The translations under genes and the position numbers were made by a program. Under the pieces are notes generated by a model. The model was not told where the DNA came from. It worked only from the letters and a program-made list of their open reading frames with translations, and ran no database searches. From assembly GCA_018969425.1 (NCBI GenBank), contig JAGWYJ010000028.1:1-42613 (forward strand): a stretch of 42,613 nt of DNA, in the 5' to 3' direction. Of this stretch, positions 6,645 to 15,805 are shown in pieces. Numbering within the stretch: position 1 is the first letter of the stretch; every line of letters starts with the position of its first letter. The DNA is from Alphaproteobacteria bacterium. GTDB lineage: Bacteria; Pseudomonadota; Alphaproteobacteria; Caulobacterales; Hyphomonadaceae.

Positions 6645-9155
6645 ATGAGCAAGCTCATGCTGATCGATGCGACCCACCCGGAGGAGACCCGGGTCGCCGT
6701 CGTTTCAAACGGACAAATTGAAGATTTCGATTTCGAGGCCCGGGACAAAAGACAGCTCCGGGGCAATATCTATCTCGCCAAGGTGACCCGCGTAGAGCCC
6801 TCGCTCCAGGCGGCGTTCGTCGAATATGGCGGCAATCGCCACGGTTTTCTGGCGTTCAGCGAAATCCATCCGGACTATTATCAGATCCCGAAAGAGGATC
6901 GCGACGCACTGATGGCCGAGGCCGCGGACGAAGCGCGCTCGGCGGGCGGCGGCGACGACGAGGATGACGGAGAGGAAGACGACGAAGGCGAGGCCGAAGA
7001 GGTCATCCGCCGCAACGCGGCTCACTTTCAGCGCAAATACAAGATTCAGGAGGTCATCCGCCGCCGTCAGGTGATCCTGGTTCAGGTCGTCAAGGAAGAG
7101 CGCGGCAACAAGGGAGCGGCGCTGACGACCTACCTCTCGCTTGCCGGTCGTTATTGCGTGCTGATGCCTAACACAGCCCGAGGCGGCGGGATTTCCCGTA
7201 AGATCACCAACGCCGCCGATCGGCGTCGCCTCAAGAAGATCACATCCGAATTCGAGGTTCCTCGAGGCGCAGGCCTGATCGTGAGAACGGCCGGAGCCAA
7301 ACGCACCAAGCTCGAAATCCGCCGCGACTTCGAATATCTGACCCGCCTGTGGGAGCAGATTGTCACCCGTACGATGGAATCCATCGCTCCGGCCCTGATC
7401 CACGAAGAGGGCCATCTGGTTCTGCGGGCGGTCCGCGATCTCTATGACAAGGATGTCGAGCAGATCATTGTCGAAGGCGAGGAGGCGTTCACCGAAGCGC
7501 GCAATTTCGTCCGCATGCTCATGCCGAGCCACGCGAGGAAAGTGACGCTCCACGCAGAGACCCCTCCCCTCTTCGTCACCACTGGGGTCGAGGACCAGCT
7601 GGAGAGCATCTTTTCGCCGGTCGTGCAGCTGCCCTCGGGCGGCTATATCGTGATCAATCAGACCGAGGCCCTTGTCGCCATCGACGTCAATTCGGGCAAA
7701 GCGACCCGTGAGCGCAATGTCGAGACGACAGCGCTCAAGACAAATCTGGAGGCCGCCACAGAGGCGTGCCGTCAGATGCGTCTTCGGGATCTGGCGGGCC
7801 TGGTCGTAATCGACTTCATCGACATGGAGGAGACCAAGAACAACCGCGCCGTCGAAAAGCGCATGAAAGACAGCCTGAAGATAGACCGGGCGCGGGTGCA
7901 GACGGGTCGGATCAGCCAGTTTGGTCTGTTCGAAATCTCACGCCAGCGTCGCCGAGCGGGCGTCCTCGAACTGTCCAGCGAGGTCTGCGACCACTGCGCC
8001 GGGACGGGTCGCGTCCGGGCGATCGGATCAGCCGCTCTCCAGCTGCTCAGAACCATTGAAGCGAGAGCTGCAGACGATCGCGTCGATACGATCAATGTTC
8101 AGGCGCCGCCCGAAGTGGCCCTGTACATCCTCAATGAAAAGCGTCCCTCGATCGCGGCCATTGAAGCGACCTGCCATGTGACGGTCCGCATAGAAGCCAA
8201 CTCGGGTCACAAGCCTGGCGAGTATCTGATCGAAGCCAGCGCGGATGGGGAGCCTGTTCCCTACAAGCCCATCAAGCCGGTTGATTACGCCAAACTCCAC
8301 CCCGTCCCGCCCCCGGCGCCCGGAGAGGAAGAGGAAGAGACCGACGAGGAGCTCGACGAACTCGAGGCCTCGGAGGACGAGGACGTCGAAGACGAGGCAG
8401 ACGACGTCACATCGGATGATGAAGATAACGACGAGGACGCCTCGCGAGCCGATGCGGACGAGGATGACGGCGACGATCGTCATCGCCGCGAGGACGGACG
8501 CAAGCGAAGAGGACGCCGGGGAGGACGCCGCCGCAGGGGAGGACGCGAGGAAGTCGCTTCCGAAGAGACCCCGCAGACAGACGTCCCATCTCCTGAGAGC
8601 GCCTCGGAGGATGCGCGTTCTGGCGGACGCGGGCGTCGCCGCCGGGGCGGGAGAGACCGCGATGGCGGGCGCACCCGCATTCCGGATATCGCAGCCGACG
8701 GCGGCGAGCGGCTGGATGCGATCGCATCTGCGCCCTTCCTGATCGCCGCGCCCATCGATGAGGCCAGCGAGGAGGAGGCGACAGCCTCCGCAGCGGACCA
8801 GACCGTTTCCGCCGCCGCCGAGACGCCCCCCCTGCCTCCGATCGCACCTGAGGCGCCTCCCCCGCCCGTGACGTCGGAAGCCGAAAAAACTCCGGTTGAG
8901 ACAGCTCTTGAACACGAAATCGCCTCATCCGACCTGCAGCCTGACGCTGAGCCCATCGCGCCGCCCGCGGCGCCGACGGTCAGCCTGGAGGTTGAGAATG
9001 CGGGAACGGGAGATGCGGCGACTGAAGAGACTGAGCGCGCCGATGCGGGCGAGACAGCTCGCGAGCGGAGCCATCCGCTTCATGGCGTGGTCATCGAGCC
9101 CGAGCCTAAAACGCCGCGAAAAACCGGATGGTGGTCGCGGCGTCGGTCCGGCTGA
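6645..9155 (+). CDS. rne: Ribonuclease E
   Basis: The 836-residue endoribonuclease that initiates mRNA decay and rRNA/tRNA processing, and scaffolds the degradosome. The catalytic half shows an S1 domain (about 35-160) interrupted by an acidic insert (about 95-120) as in other alphaproteobacteria, a 5'-sensor region, and DNase I-like catalytic aspartates D347 (AIDVNSGKATRE) and D390 (VVIDFIDM). The zinc-link is C448/C451 (CDHCAGTG). From about 560 onward the protein is low-complexity: a long Asp/Glu block, two arginine/glycine-rich RNA-binding blocks and proline/alanine/glutamate-rich linkers. It ends with KTGWWSRR (W829-W830), which resembles the GWW motif that recruits PNPase in Caulobacter. 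The ATG at 6645 follows AAGGA at 6632, placed inside a 12-bp palindrome. M48 and DsbA-like genes follow on the same strand. Confidence 0.97.
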   Translation: MSKLMLIDATHPEETRVAVVSNGQIEDFDFEARDKRQLRGNIYLAKVTRVEPSLQAAFVEYGGNRHGFLAFSEIHPDYYQIPKEDRDALMAEAADEARSAGGGDDEDDGEEDDEGEAEEVIRRNAAHFQRKYKIQEVIRRRQVILVQVVKEERGNKGAALTTYLSLAGRYCVLMPNTARGGGISRKITNAADRRRLKKITSEFEVPRGAGLIVRTAGAKRTKLEIRRDFEYLTRLWEQIVTRTMESIAPALIHEEGHLVLRAVRDLYDKDVEQIIVEGEEAFTEARNFVRMLMPSHARKVTLHAETPPLFVTTGVEDQLESIFSPVVQLPSGGYIVINQTEALVAIDVNSGKATRERNVETTALKTNLEAATEACRQMRLRDLAGLVVIDFIDMEETKNNRAVEKRMKDSLKIDRARVQTGRISQFGLFEISRQRRRAGVLELSSEVCDHCAGTGRVRAIGSAALQLLRTIEARAADDRVDTINVQAPPEVALYILNEKRPSIAAIEATCHVTVRIEANSGHKPGEYLIEASADGEPVPYKPIKPVDYAKLHPVPPPAPGEEEEETDEELDELEASEDEDVEDEADDVTSDDEDNDEDASRADADEDDGDDRHRREDGRKRRGRRGGRRRRGGREEVASEETPQTDVPSPESASEDARSGGRGRRRRGGRDRDGGRTRIPDIAADGGERLDAIASAPFLIAAPIDEASEEEATASAADQTVSAAAETPPLPPIAPEAPPPPVTSEAEKTPVETALEHEIASSDLQPDAEPIAPPAAPTVSLEVENAGTGDAATEETERADAGETARERSHPLHGVVIEPEPKTPRKTGWWSRRRSG

Positions 9156-9194
9156 GTTCGTGACCGCGGGATCGGGGCCGGGAAGGACAGGACG

Positions 9195-10541
9195 ATGAAG
9201 GCGTTCAAAACCCTCGCCCTGACACTGGCGGGTCTCGGAGTTCTCTCCTCGGCGCCCATGGCGAACGCCCAGGGGGTGATCAGGGATGCGGAAATCGAGG
9301 CGATCCTCCGCACCTATTCGGATCCGATCTTCGAGGCTGCCGGCCTCAAGCCCTCGGACGTCGACCTGTTCATCATCAGCGATCCGTCCCTGAACGCCTT
9401 CGTCGCCGGGGGGCAGAGAGTTCATCTCAATACCGGACTGATCATGGCCTCAGAGCGGCCTGAGGAGCTCAAGGGCGTCATAGCCCATGAGACCGGCCAT
9501 ATCGCCGGCGGACACAATGTGACGCGCCGACAGGCCATGGAGGCGGGCAACTTCACCTCCATGATATCGATCGGACTCGGAGTGCTGGCGATCGCCGCCG
9601 GCGCCCCGGATGCGGGGATGGCCCTGATTGGCAGCGCTCCGCAGTTCGGACTACTGACCCTTTTCAAATACACCCGCAACGAAGAGAGCTCAGCCGACCA
9701 GTACGGTCTGACCTTTCTTGAAAAAACCGGTCAGTCGGCAGACGGTCTCGTCGCGTTCATGGAGCGCTTCCGCTATCAGGAGCTGATGTCGGAATCCCGC
9801 AGGGACCCGTATTTCCGTTCGCACCCCGTTTCGACCGACCGCATCGGAATCATGCGTTCAAGGGCGGCGGAGATCTCAGCCAAAGCCTCAGCCCAAAGTG
9901 AGGAAGCCGTCGATCAGCTGGCGATCATGAAAGCCAAGCTCGTCGGATTTCTTCAGCCCGCCTCGCGCGTATTCTCCAAGTACCCGAAGTCGGACACATC
10001 GATTCCGGCGCGCTATGCGCGAGCCATCGCCGCCTACAGAGCCCTCGACATCAAGGCGGCGACCCTCGACACGCAAGCGCTCATCAACGACTTCCCGGAC
10101 AATCCCTACTATCACGAACTTATGGGTCAGATCCTGTTCGAGAACGGTCGGATAGCGGAATCAATCCCCCCGCATCGACGATCCGTGGAGCTGGCCCCGG
10201 AGCAGGCTCTGCTCAAGGTCAACCTCGCCCGCTCTCTGGCGGAGACCAAGGACAACGACAATCTCAAGGAAGCCGAAGGGCTTCTGATCGACGCCCTGGT
10301 GCTCGAGCGGGACAACGCATTCGCATGGAACCAGCTGGCCCGCGTCTACGCCCGACAAGGCAGGGTCGGGGATGCGGACCTTGCGACCGCCGAAGAGGCC
10401 TACGCTGTCGGCGACATTCAGAGGGCGTTCGTGTTCTCGAAGAGAGCGTCCTCCAAGCTCGATCCGTCGACGCCCAACGGCCGGAGAGCCTCGGACATCG
10501 CCGCCATAACCGATCCCAGACTGAACGGCCGACGCGGCTGA
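9195..10541 (+). CDS. Periplasmic M48 metallopeptidase with C-terminal TPR region (BepA-like)
   Basis: A 448-residue exported zinc protease. Its signal peptide (1-26, ending ANA-Q) is followed by an M48 domain with HETGH (H98, E99, H102) and the third ligand E164 in NEESSAD (E164 and D168 fit ExxxD). A hydrophobic, glycine/alanine-rich stretch (about 124-155) separates the two ligand regions. Residues from about 255 form helical repeats consistent with TPRs, as in E. coli BepA, which degrades stalled outer-membrane proteins and assists LptD assembly. That role is inferred by architecture; notably, lptD lies elsewhere in this window. The gene is 39 nt after rne and 33 nt before the DsbA-like lipoprotein, so it may share their transcript. 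Confidence 0.9.
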   Translation: MKAFKTLALTLAGLGVLSSAPMANAQGVIRDAEIEAILRTYSDPIFEAAGLKPSDVDLFIISDPSLNAFVAGGQRVHLNTGLIMASERPEELKGVIAHETGHIAGGHNVTRRQAMEAGNFTSMISIGLGVLAIAAGAPDAGMALIGSAPQFGLLTLFKYTRNEESSADQYGLTFLEKTGQSADGLVAFMERFRYQELMSESRRDPYFRSHPVSTDRIGIMRSRAAEISAKASAQSEEAVDQLAIMKAKLVGFLQPASRVFSKYPKSDTSIPARYARAIAAYRALDIKAATLDTQALINDFPDNPYYHELMGQILFENGRIAESIPPHRRSVELAPEQALLKVNLARSLAETKDNDNLKEAEGLLIDALVLERDNAFAWNQLARVYARQGRVGDADLATAEEAYAVGDIQRAFVFSKRASSKLDPSTPNGRRASDIAAITDPRLNGRRG

Positions 10542-10574
10542 CATGCCCCCCATCGATGTCTACGGAGTTCTGCA

Positions 10575-11294
10575 ATGAAACCCATCAGCCTGCTCATTGT
10601 GGGGACGATATCCGCAGCCCTGGCGGCGTGTTCGCCGCAGGATGGCGCTCGCGGCCCCGACAGCGTGGATCGGATGGCGCGCTCCGAGGTCGAGGCGATT
10701 GTGAAGGACTATCTGATCAGCAATCCGGAAGTTCTGAGCGAGGCGATACGGGCCCTGAGCGCTCATGAACAGAACAAGATGGTCGACAGTCTGTCGGCCG
10801 ACGTCCGCGACCCGTCTCTGGGACCGAAGGATGCGCCGATCACGATCATAGAGTTCTTCGACTACAACTGCGGATACTGTCACGCCGCCTACCCTTGGCT
10901 CTTCCGTCACCTCGACGACAAGGCGGGAGATGTCCGCGTCATCTTCAAGGAACTGCCCATCCTGGCGGAATCTTCGCTGATCGCCTCCCGGGGCGCCCTC
11001 GCAGCCCATCGTCAGGGCAAGTATCGGGAAATGCATCTGGCGTTGATGCGTTCAAAGGATCTGAGCGAGGCGGGTGTCGAGGCGACCGCAAGGACGGTCG
11101 GACTGGACATGAAGCGCTTCGCCTCGGACTTCACGGACCCGAAAGTGATGGACCATATCGCCGACGTCGCCCGTCAGTCGGAAGAAGCCGGAATTCGCGG
11201 AACGCCTGGATTCTTCATAAACGGCGAGTTCATCAACGGCTTTGATGAGCCCACGCTCGAGCGCATGATCCGGAACGCCCGCTCGAAACGCTGA
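10575..11294 (+). CDS. DsbA-family thioredoxin-fold lipoprotein (Com1-like)
   Basis: A 239-residue envelope protein. The N-terminus has a hydrophobic segment ending in LAAC-S, a good lipobox, so it is predicted to be lipidated at C19 rather than freely periplasmic. After a helical segment (about 30-75) comes a DsbA thioredoxin fold. The active site is CGYC (C99, C102) in FFDYNCGYC, and the cis-proline loop is GTPGFFINGEF. It probably oxidises or isomerises disulphides in exported proteins. It follows the M48 peptidase by 33 nt. The resolving partner (DsbB or DsbD) is not in the window, so oxidase versus isomerase cannot be decided. It converges on thiG with only 9 nt between stops. Confidence 0.88.
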   Translation: MKPISLLIVGTISAALAACSPQDGARGPDSVDRMARSEVEAIVKDYLISNPEVLSEAIRALSAHEQNKMVDSLSADVRDPSLGPKDAPITIIEFFDYNCGYCHAAYPWLFRHLDDKAGDVRVIFKELPILAESSLIASRGALAAHRQGKYREMHLALMRSKDLSEAGVEATARTVGLDMKRFASDFTDPKVMDHIADVARQSEEAGIRGTPGFFINGEFINGFDEPTLERMIRNARSKR

Positions 11295-11303
11295 GACGGC
11301 TCG

Positions 11304-12098
11304 TCAGATAAGACCGGCCAGAGGCGATGAAGGATCAGCGTAACGCTTCTTCTGCATGCGTCCTGCGAGATAGGCGCAACGCCCTGCGATGACGGCGTGC
11401 TTCATCGCCCGAGCCATCATCACAGGATCGCGCGCCTCGGCGATCGCCGTGTTCATCAGAACGCCGTCACATCCCAGCTCCATGGCCACCGCAGCATCTG
11501 AAGCGGTTCCGACCCCGGCGTCGACCAGAACCGGCACACGAGCCTGCTCGACGATCAGCCGAATGTTGACAGGATTCTGTATCCCCAGTCCCGACCCGAT
11601 CAGAGACCCCAGAGGCATGATGGCGACGCAGCCCGCCTCCTCGAGACGACGGGCGTAGACAGGATCATCCGAACAATAGACCATCACCTCAAAGCCCTCG
11701 GCGATCAGCTCCCGAGCCGCCTTCAGGGTTTCGGCCATATCCGGAAACAATGTCTTCTGATCCGAGAGAACCTCCAGCTTGACGAGGGTCCAACCTCCCG
11801 CCTCGCGCGCCAGCCTGAGCGTGCGCACAGCCTCCTCCGCCGTGTAGCACCCGGCCGTATTCGGCAGATAAGTGTAGCGCCTCGGATCCAGATGATCGAC
11901 GAGACGATCTCCGCCCGGAGCGGCGACATTGACCCGCCTCAGAGCCACGGTCACGATCTCAGCGCCAGCCGCCTCGGCGGCCTGGGCGTTCTGAGCGTAA
12001 CTGGCGTATTTGCCTGTTCCGATGATCAAACGGGAAGAAAACGTCCTTCCCGCGATGATCAGGGGATCGGAAAGATCGCTGCGACCCGGATCCATCAT
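11304..12098 (-). CDS. thiG: Thiazole synthase
   Basis: A 264-residue TIM-barrel enzyme. It condenses deoxyxylulose 5-phosphate, dehydroglycine and ThiS-thiocarboxylate to the thiazole phosphate of thiamine. The Schiff-base lysine is K107 ([10 protein letters not shown]); IIGTGKY near the N-terminus and the phosphate-binding [11 protein letters not shown] and GVLMNTAIA segments are typical. Its start overlaps the thiS stop by 4 nt (ATGA), so the sulfur carrier and synthase are translationally coupled. A second in-frame ATG follows immediately, so the start could be one codon later. No thiC, thiO, thiE or thiF lies nearby, and no TPP riboswitch was found in the 87 nt before thiS. Confidence 0.96.
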   Translation of the reverse strand: MMDPGRSDLSDPLIIAGRTFSSRLIIGTGKYASYAQNAQAAEAAGAEIVTVALRRVNVAAPGGDRLVDHLDPRRYTYLPNTAGCYTAEEAVRTLRLAREAGGWTLVKLEVLSDQKTLFPDMAETLKAARELIAEGFEVMVYCSDDPVYARRLEEAGCVAIMPLGSLIGSGLGIQNPVNIRLIVEQARVPVLVDAGVGTASDAAVAMELGCDGVLMNTAIAEARDPVMMARAMKHAVIAGRCAYLAGRMQKKRYADPSSPLAGLI

Positions 12099-12295
12099 CC
12101 CCCTCCTACGAACTGCACGATCTCAAGCCGGTCGCCCTCCTCGAGGCGAGTGACCGGATAAAGGGAGCGTGAAACGATCTCCAGATTGCGTTCGACCGCA
12201 AGACCCCTGCCGTCAAGCCCCAGGGAGGCCAGCAACTGCTCCAGGGTCGCCCCATCCGGCGCCTCCCTGGGGTCCCCGTTAAGAAAGAGATTCAT
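12095..12295 (-). CDS. thiS: ThiS sulfur carrier protein
   Basis: A 66-residue ubiquitin-fold protein ending in the required Gly-Gly (FVGGG at the C-terminus). The terminal glycine is adenylated and converted to a thiocarboxylate that supplies sulfur for the thiazole ring. The opening [11 protein letters not shown] and the [19 protein letters not shown] tail are characteristic. It is first in a two-gene unit with thiG and divergent from aroQ. Confidence 0.95.
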   Translation of the reverse strand: MNLFLNGDPREAPDGATLEQLLASLGLDGRGLAVERNLEIVSRSLYPVTRLEEGDRLEIVQFVGGG

Positions 12296-12382
12296 TGGAT
12301 ACGCCCCACGTTTTCGCCTATTCCTTCACAAAATCGACCCCGCCGAGTCCGGAGGGGCCCGATTCCCAGCGAGACGGACGGA

Positions 12383-12832
12383 ATGAGCCTGACCATCTAC
12401 TGCCTGAACGGCCCGAACCTCAACCTTCTTGGTGAGAGGGAGCCGGCCGTCTACGGATCGGGAACGCTTGAGGATCTCAGACACCTCTGCGAAGCGACAG
12501 CCCGCTCCCTCGGAGCCGCCCTGGTCTTCAGGCAAAGCAATCATGAAGGCGAGCTGGTGGACTGGGTTCAGGAGGCCCGAAAGAGCGCTGATGCGGTGGT
12601 CGTCAATGCGGGGGGGTATACCCACACCTCGGTCGCCCTGCACGACGCGCTTAAGGTCTTGACCATTCCGGTCGTGGAAGTGCACCTCAGCAATCCGGGA
12701 GTCCGGGAAGAGTTCAGGCGGATAAGCCTCGTCTCTCCGGCGGCGTCCGGGGTTGTGGCGGGCTTCGGCGCGTACGGGTACCATCTGGCCCTCGAAGCTG
12801 CGGCGCACCTTGTAAATAAACGGAGATCCTGA
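12383..12832 (+). CDS. aroQ: Type II 3-dehydroquinate dehydratase
   Basis: Shikimate-pathway enzyme converting 3-dehydroquinate to 3-dehydroshikimate, forming dodecamers in the cytoplasm. At 149 residues it has normal family length. Active-site residues align by position with the Mycobacterium enzyme: R19 and Y24 (GEREPAVYG), N75 and H81 ([11 protein letters not shown]), H101 (VEVHLSN) and R112 (REEFRR). It precedes accB by 5 nt, an arrangement (aroQ-accB-accC) common in many proteobacteria, and so probably shares their promoter. Confidence 0.97.
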   Translation: MSLTIYCLNGPNLNLLGEREPAVYGSGTLEDLRHLCEATARSLGAALVFRQSNHEGELVDWVQEARKSADAVVVNAGGYTHTSVALHDALKVLTIPVVEVHLSNPGVREEFRRISLVSPAASGVVAGFGAYGYHLALEAAAHLVNKRRS

Positions 12833-12837
12833 TCGCC

Positions 12838-13332
12838 ATGGCAGACAAACCCGTCGCTGATAAAGCCGCCAAGATCGACACCGGCCTTCTCCGTGAGATC
12901 GCAGCCATCCTCAGAGAGGCTGATCTCGGCGAGATCGAGATCGAGCAGGGCGGTTTGCGGGTCCGCGTATCCCGAAGCGGCCCGCCCGTCGTCCACAGCT
13001 CCGGCGTTGTCCACGCTCATCCCGCTCCGACCGCGGCCGCAGCCCCCGCGGCGCCCCCCGCTCCGGCCCCGAAACCCTCCGCACCCGCCGGAGACCATCC
13101 CGGAGCGGTTAAGTCTCCGATGGTGGGAACCGTTTATCTTGCGGCTGAGGCGGGAGCGGCTCCCTTCGTCAAGGTCGGCGACGCGGTGAAGGAAGGCCAG
13201 ACGCTTCTTCTCGTTGAGGCCATGAAGACATTCAATCCGGTTCTGGCCCCGCGCGCGGGACGGATTGCCCAGATTATCGTCGCCAACGAGCAGCCGGTTG
13301 AATACGGCGAAGCTCTCATCGTCATCGAATAG
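12838..13332 (+). CDS. accB: Biotin carboxyl carrier protein of acetyl-CoA carboxylase
   Basis: 164 residues. The N-terminal helix-rich part (1-50) binds the carboxylase; a proline/alanine-rich linker (about 60-87) gives mobility; the C-terminal lipoyl-type domain (about 88-164) carries the biotin attachment lysine K130 in EAMKTFN. It shuttles CO2 from AccC to the carboxyltransferase for malonyl-CoA formation. ATG 12838 lies 5 nt after the aroQ stop and the stop lies 7 nt before accC, so the three are co-transcribed. Confidence 0.97.
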   Translation: MADKPVADKAAKIDTGLLREIAAILREADLGEIEIEQGGLRVRVSRSGPPVVHSSGVVHAHPAPTAAAAPAAPPAPAPKPSAPAGDHPGAVKSPMVGTVYLAAEAGAAPFVKVGDAVKEGQTLLLVEAMKTFNPVLAPRAGRIAQIIVANEQPVEYGEALIVIE

Positions 13333-13339
13333 CGCTCAG

Positions 13340-14698
13340 ATGTTCGAAAAGATCCTCATCGCGAACCGGGGCGAAATCGCCCTCAGGATCCATCGGGCGT
13401 GCCGTGAGATGGGCATCTCCACGGTGGCCGTACATTCCGAAGCTGACAGAAACGCCATGCACGTTCGGCTCGCCGACGAAAGCGTGTGCATCGGACCTGC
13501 GCCGTCAGGGAAGTCGTATCTCAACAAGGCCGCCATCATCTCCGCAGCCCGGATCACGGGCGCGCAGGCTATCCATCCCGGATACGGCTTCCTGTCGGAA
13601 AATGCGAAGTTCGCCGAGATCGTGGAAGCTCACAACATCACCTTCATCGGACCCAAGCCGGATCATATCCGGATGATGGGCGACAAGATCACAGCCAAGG
13701 AAGCGATCGCGCGAGCGGGCGTTCCTGTGGTGCCGGGTTCGCAGGGCGGCGTGGGCGATGTCGATGAGGCGCTGCGCACAGCGGCCGAAATCGGCTATCC
13801 GGTTCTTGTGAAAGCCGCTGCTGGCGGCGGCGGACGAGGGATGAAGGTGGCGCGCTCGGCGGCCGATCTCGAAACCGCCTTTCAGACAGCGCGAACCGAA
13901 GCCAAGGCCGCCTTCGGCGACGACAGCGTCTATCTTGAGAAGTATCTCGAGAAGCCCCGTCATATCGAGATTCAGGTCGTGGCGGACAGCCACGGCAACG
14001 TGATCCATCTGGGCGAACGGGACTGCTCCCTTCAGCGGCGGCATCAGAAGATACTGGAAGAATCCCCCTCTCCCGCTCTGAACGCGGCAGAGCGCGAAGC
14101 GATCGGCAGGACCGTCTGCGACGCGATCGGCAAACTGGGCTACCTGGGGGTGGGAACCATAGAATTCCTGTACGAGGATGGTCGCTTCTATTTCATCGAA
14201 ATGAACACGCGCCTTCAGGTCGAACATCCCGTGACTGAAATGGTCACCGGCGTCGACCTGGTCCGCGAACAGATAAGAATTGCGGCGGGGGCGCCTCTCT
14301 CGCTGACGCAGAAAGATGTGGTGCTCTCAGGTCATTCGATCGAGTGCCGCATCAATGCGGAAAACCCTGAAACCTTTACTCCCTGCCCGGGTCTCATTTC
14401 CGACTTCCACGCCCCTGGCGGTCTCGGGGTGCGTCTCGATTCAGCGGCCTATTCGGGCTACCGGGTGCCTCCTCACTATGACAGCCTGATCGGCAAGCTT
14501 ATCGTGCACGGACGCAATCGCACCGAGGCGCTGATGCGCATGCGGCGCGCTCTCGGCGAGATGGTCGTGGGAGGCGTCGAGACGACCCTGCCGCTTCACC
14601 AGAGGCTGATGAACGAGCCGGACATCCAGAACGGCGACTATGACATCCACTGGCTGGAGACATACCTCCGGACCGGCAAGGGAAGAGCGGGACACTAG
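13340..14698 (+). CDS. accC: Biotin carboxylase subunit of acetyl-CoA carboxylase
   Basis: A 452-residue ATP-grasp enzyme carboxylating the biotin of AccB. Start ATG 13340 gives the canonical [17 protein letters not shown]; an earlier in-frame ATG (13265) lies inside accB and would add unrelated residues. Visible motifs are K116 and K159 (ATP binding), the glycine-rich loop [11 protein letters not shown] (160-170), the [16 protein letters not shown] bicarbonate/biotin region, and [16 protein letters not shown]. No truncation. It forms a unit with accB upstream and aat 4 nt downstream. Confidence 0.98.
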   Translation: MFEKILIANRGEIALRIHRACREMGISTVAVHSEADRNAMHVRLADESVCIGPAPSGKSYLNKAAIISAARITGAQAIHPGYGFLSENAKFAEIVEAHNITFIGPKPDHIRMMGDKITAKEAIARAGVPVVPGSQGGVGDVDEALRTAAEIGYPVLVKAAAGGGGRGMKVARSAADLETAFQTARTEAKAAFGDDSVYLEKYLEKPRHIEIQVVADSHGNVIHLGERDCSLQRRHQKILEESPSPALNAAEREAIGRTVCDAIGKLGYLGVGTIEFLYEDGRFYFIEMNTRLQVEHPVTEMVTGVDLVREQIRIAAGAPLSLTQKDVVLSGHSIECRINAENPETFTPCPGLISDFHAPGGLGVRLDSAAYSGYRVPPHYDSLIGKLIVHGRNRTEALMRMRRALGEMVVGGVETTLPLHQRLMNEPDIQNGDYDIHWLETYLRTGKGRAGH

Positions 14699-14702
14699 GA
14701 CG

Positions 14703-15356
14703 GTGAGCGGGCGTTTCGGCACCGCAGACCTGCTGGACTGCTACCGGCGCGGCGTGTTTCCGATGGCCGACGCCCGCGACGATCCCAGATTATTCCTGGT
14801 GGATCCGGACAGACGCGGCGTCATTCCGCTGGACCGTTTCCATGTTCCGCGAAGCCTCAAGAAGATCGTTCGCGCCGATCCGTTTCAAATCCGCACCGAC
14901 AGCGCATTCACCGCCCTTATGGATCTGTGCGCCGAGAGCGCGCCGGATCGCCCCTCCACCTGGATCAACGCTCCCATCCTCAATCTCTACAGCGCCCTCC
15001 ATCGTGAAGGTTACGCCCACAGTCTGGAGTGCTGGCTCGACGGCGAACTCGTAGGAGGACTTTACGGCGTAAGTCTCGGAGGAGCGTTCTTCGGAGAAAG
15101 CATGGTGTCCCGCCGACCGCAGGCCTCCAAAGTCGCTCTGGTTCATCTCGTCGCGAGGCTGATAGCCGGAGGGTACCGATTACTGGACACTCAGTTTCTG
15201 ACGCGTCACCTCAGTCAGTTCGGAGCCGAGGAAATCGAGCGTGCGGAATTCCAGCGCCGTCTGGCTCACGCACTCGACATCGAGGCTGACTTCGGCCCGC
15301 CCGACGTTCAGCGAACCGGCGCCGAAGCGCTGCAGCTGATCACCCAGACGTCATAG
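14703..15356 (+). CDS. aat: Leucyl/phenylalanyl-tRNA--protein transferase
   Basis: This 217-residue enzyme adds Leu or Phe to N-terminal Lys/Arg of proteins, marking them for ClpS-ClpAP (N-end rule). Motifs include CYRRGVFPMAD near the N-terminus, WINAPILNLYSALHREGYAHSLE and the GNAT-like core GLYGVSLGGAFFGESM with LLDTQFLTRHLSQFG. The start is GTG 14703, which has AGGA (14697-14700) just upstream and lies 4 nt after the accC stop; the ATG at 14640 is buried in accC. Its 3' end overlaps the convergent DUF2155 gene by 49 bp. Confidence 0.95.
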   Translation: MSGRFGTADLLDCYRRGVFPMADARDDPRLFLVDPDRRGVIPLDRFHVPRSLKKIVRADPFQIRTDSAFTALMDLCAESAPDRPSTWINAPILNLYSALHREGYAHSLECWLDGELVGGLYGVSLGGAFFGESMVSRRPQASKVALVHLVARLIAGGYRLLDTQFLTRHLSQFGAEEIERAEFQRRLAHALDIEADFGPPDVQRTGAEALQLITQTS

Positions 15357-15700
15357 ACAGGATGCTCCAGGGCGTTCAGCCCTGGCGAGGATGCGAACAT
15401 CCATCCGGAAAAGAGCGTTTCGCCCTCCTCGCCGTCCGCCGCGGAAACAGGTCGGATCTCGAGAAAGGCAGCCGCCTCAGGCTTGTCCTCCGGAGGGGCC
15501 TGGTGACAGGCGCGCACGGTGATCTTGAGGCGGCCCTGTACGACGCTCTCTCCAACCTTTGCTGAAAGGTCGGACGCGTTTCCGGTGATCTTATCCAGAA
15601 ACCGGAGCCGCGCTCCGGAGCGGGGCTCCAACGCAGAAGCGTTCTGCAGGCAGAGGACAAGAGCGGACAGACACAGCGCCGCGGACGTTTTCCACTTCAT
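15308..15700 (-). CDS. DUF2155 exported protein
   Basis: 130 residues of a conserved alphaproteobacterial family without known function. A signal peptide (about 1-23, ending ASA-L) predicts a periplasmic location. The conserved core includes LFSGWMFASSPGLNALEH and YDVWVISC near the C-terminus, with two cysteines that could pair (one in VRACHQ, one in VISCSA). The start is ATG 15700 because a strong GGAGGT lies 6-11 nt upstream; the in-frame ATG at 15766 lacks a signal-like start. It follows NDUFA12 on the same strand, and the same neighbour set (accC-aat-DUF2155-NDUFA12) is common in alphaproteobacteria, so a link to respiration or envelope is suspected but not shown. Confidence 0.88.
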   Translation of the reverse strand: MKWKTSAALCLSALVLCLQNASALEPRSGARLRFLDKITGNASDLSAKVGESVVQGRLKITVRACHQAPPEDKPEAAAFLEIRPVSAADGEEGETLFSGWMFASSPGLNALEHPVYDVWVISCSASAPVR

Positions 15701-15805
15701 CGGGGCCACCTCCATGACGATCTGTCTAAGTCGGGCCGATCCCGACGTCATCTGCAAAACGCACATGAGGGATACGGTCCGGGCGGACGAAAATACGCTT
15801 CGCCG

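Noticed and set aside
8028-8915. Long open frame antisense to the 3' part of rne
   Set aside because: It mirrors the repetitive acidic and arginine-rich codons of rne, has no recognisable domain or ribosome site, and shifts composition with rne, so it is a shadow.
13265-13339. Upstream in-frame extension of accC beginning inside accB
   Set aside because: It encodes serine-rich residues unrelated to AccC; the canonical [14 protein letters not shown] begins at 13340, 7 nt after the accB stop.
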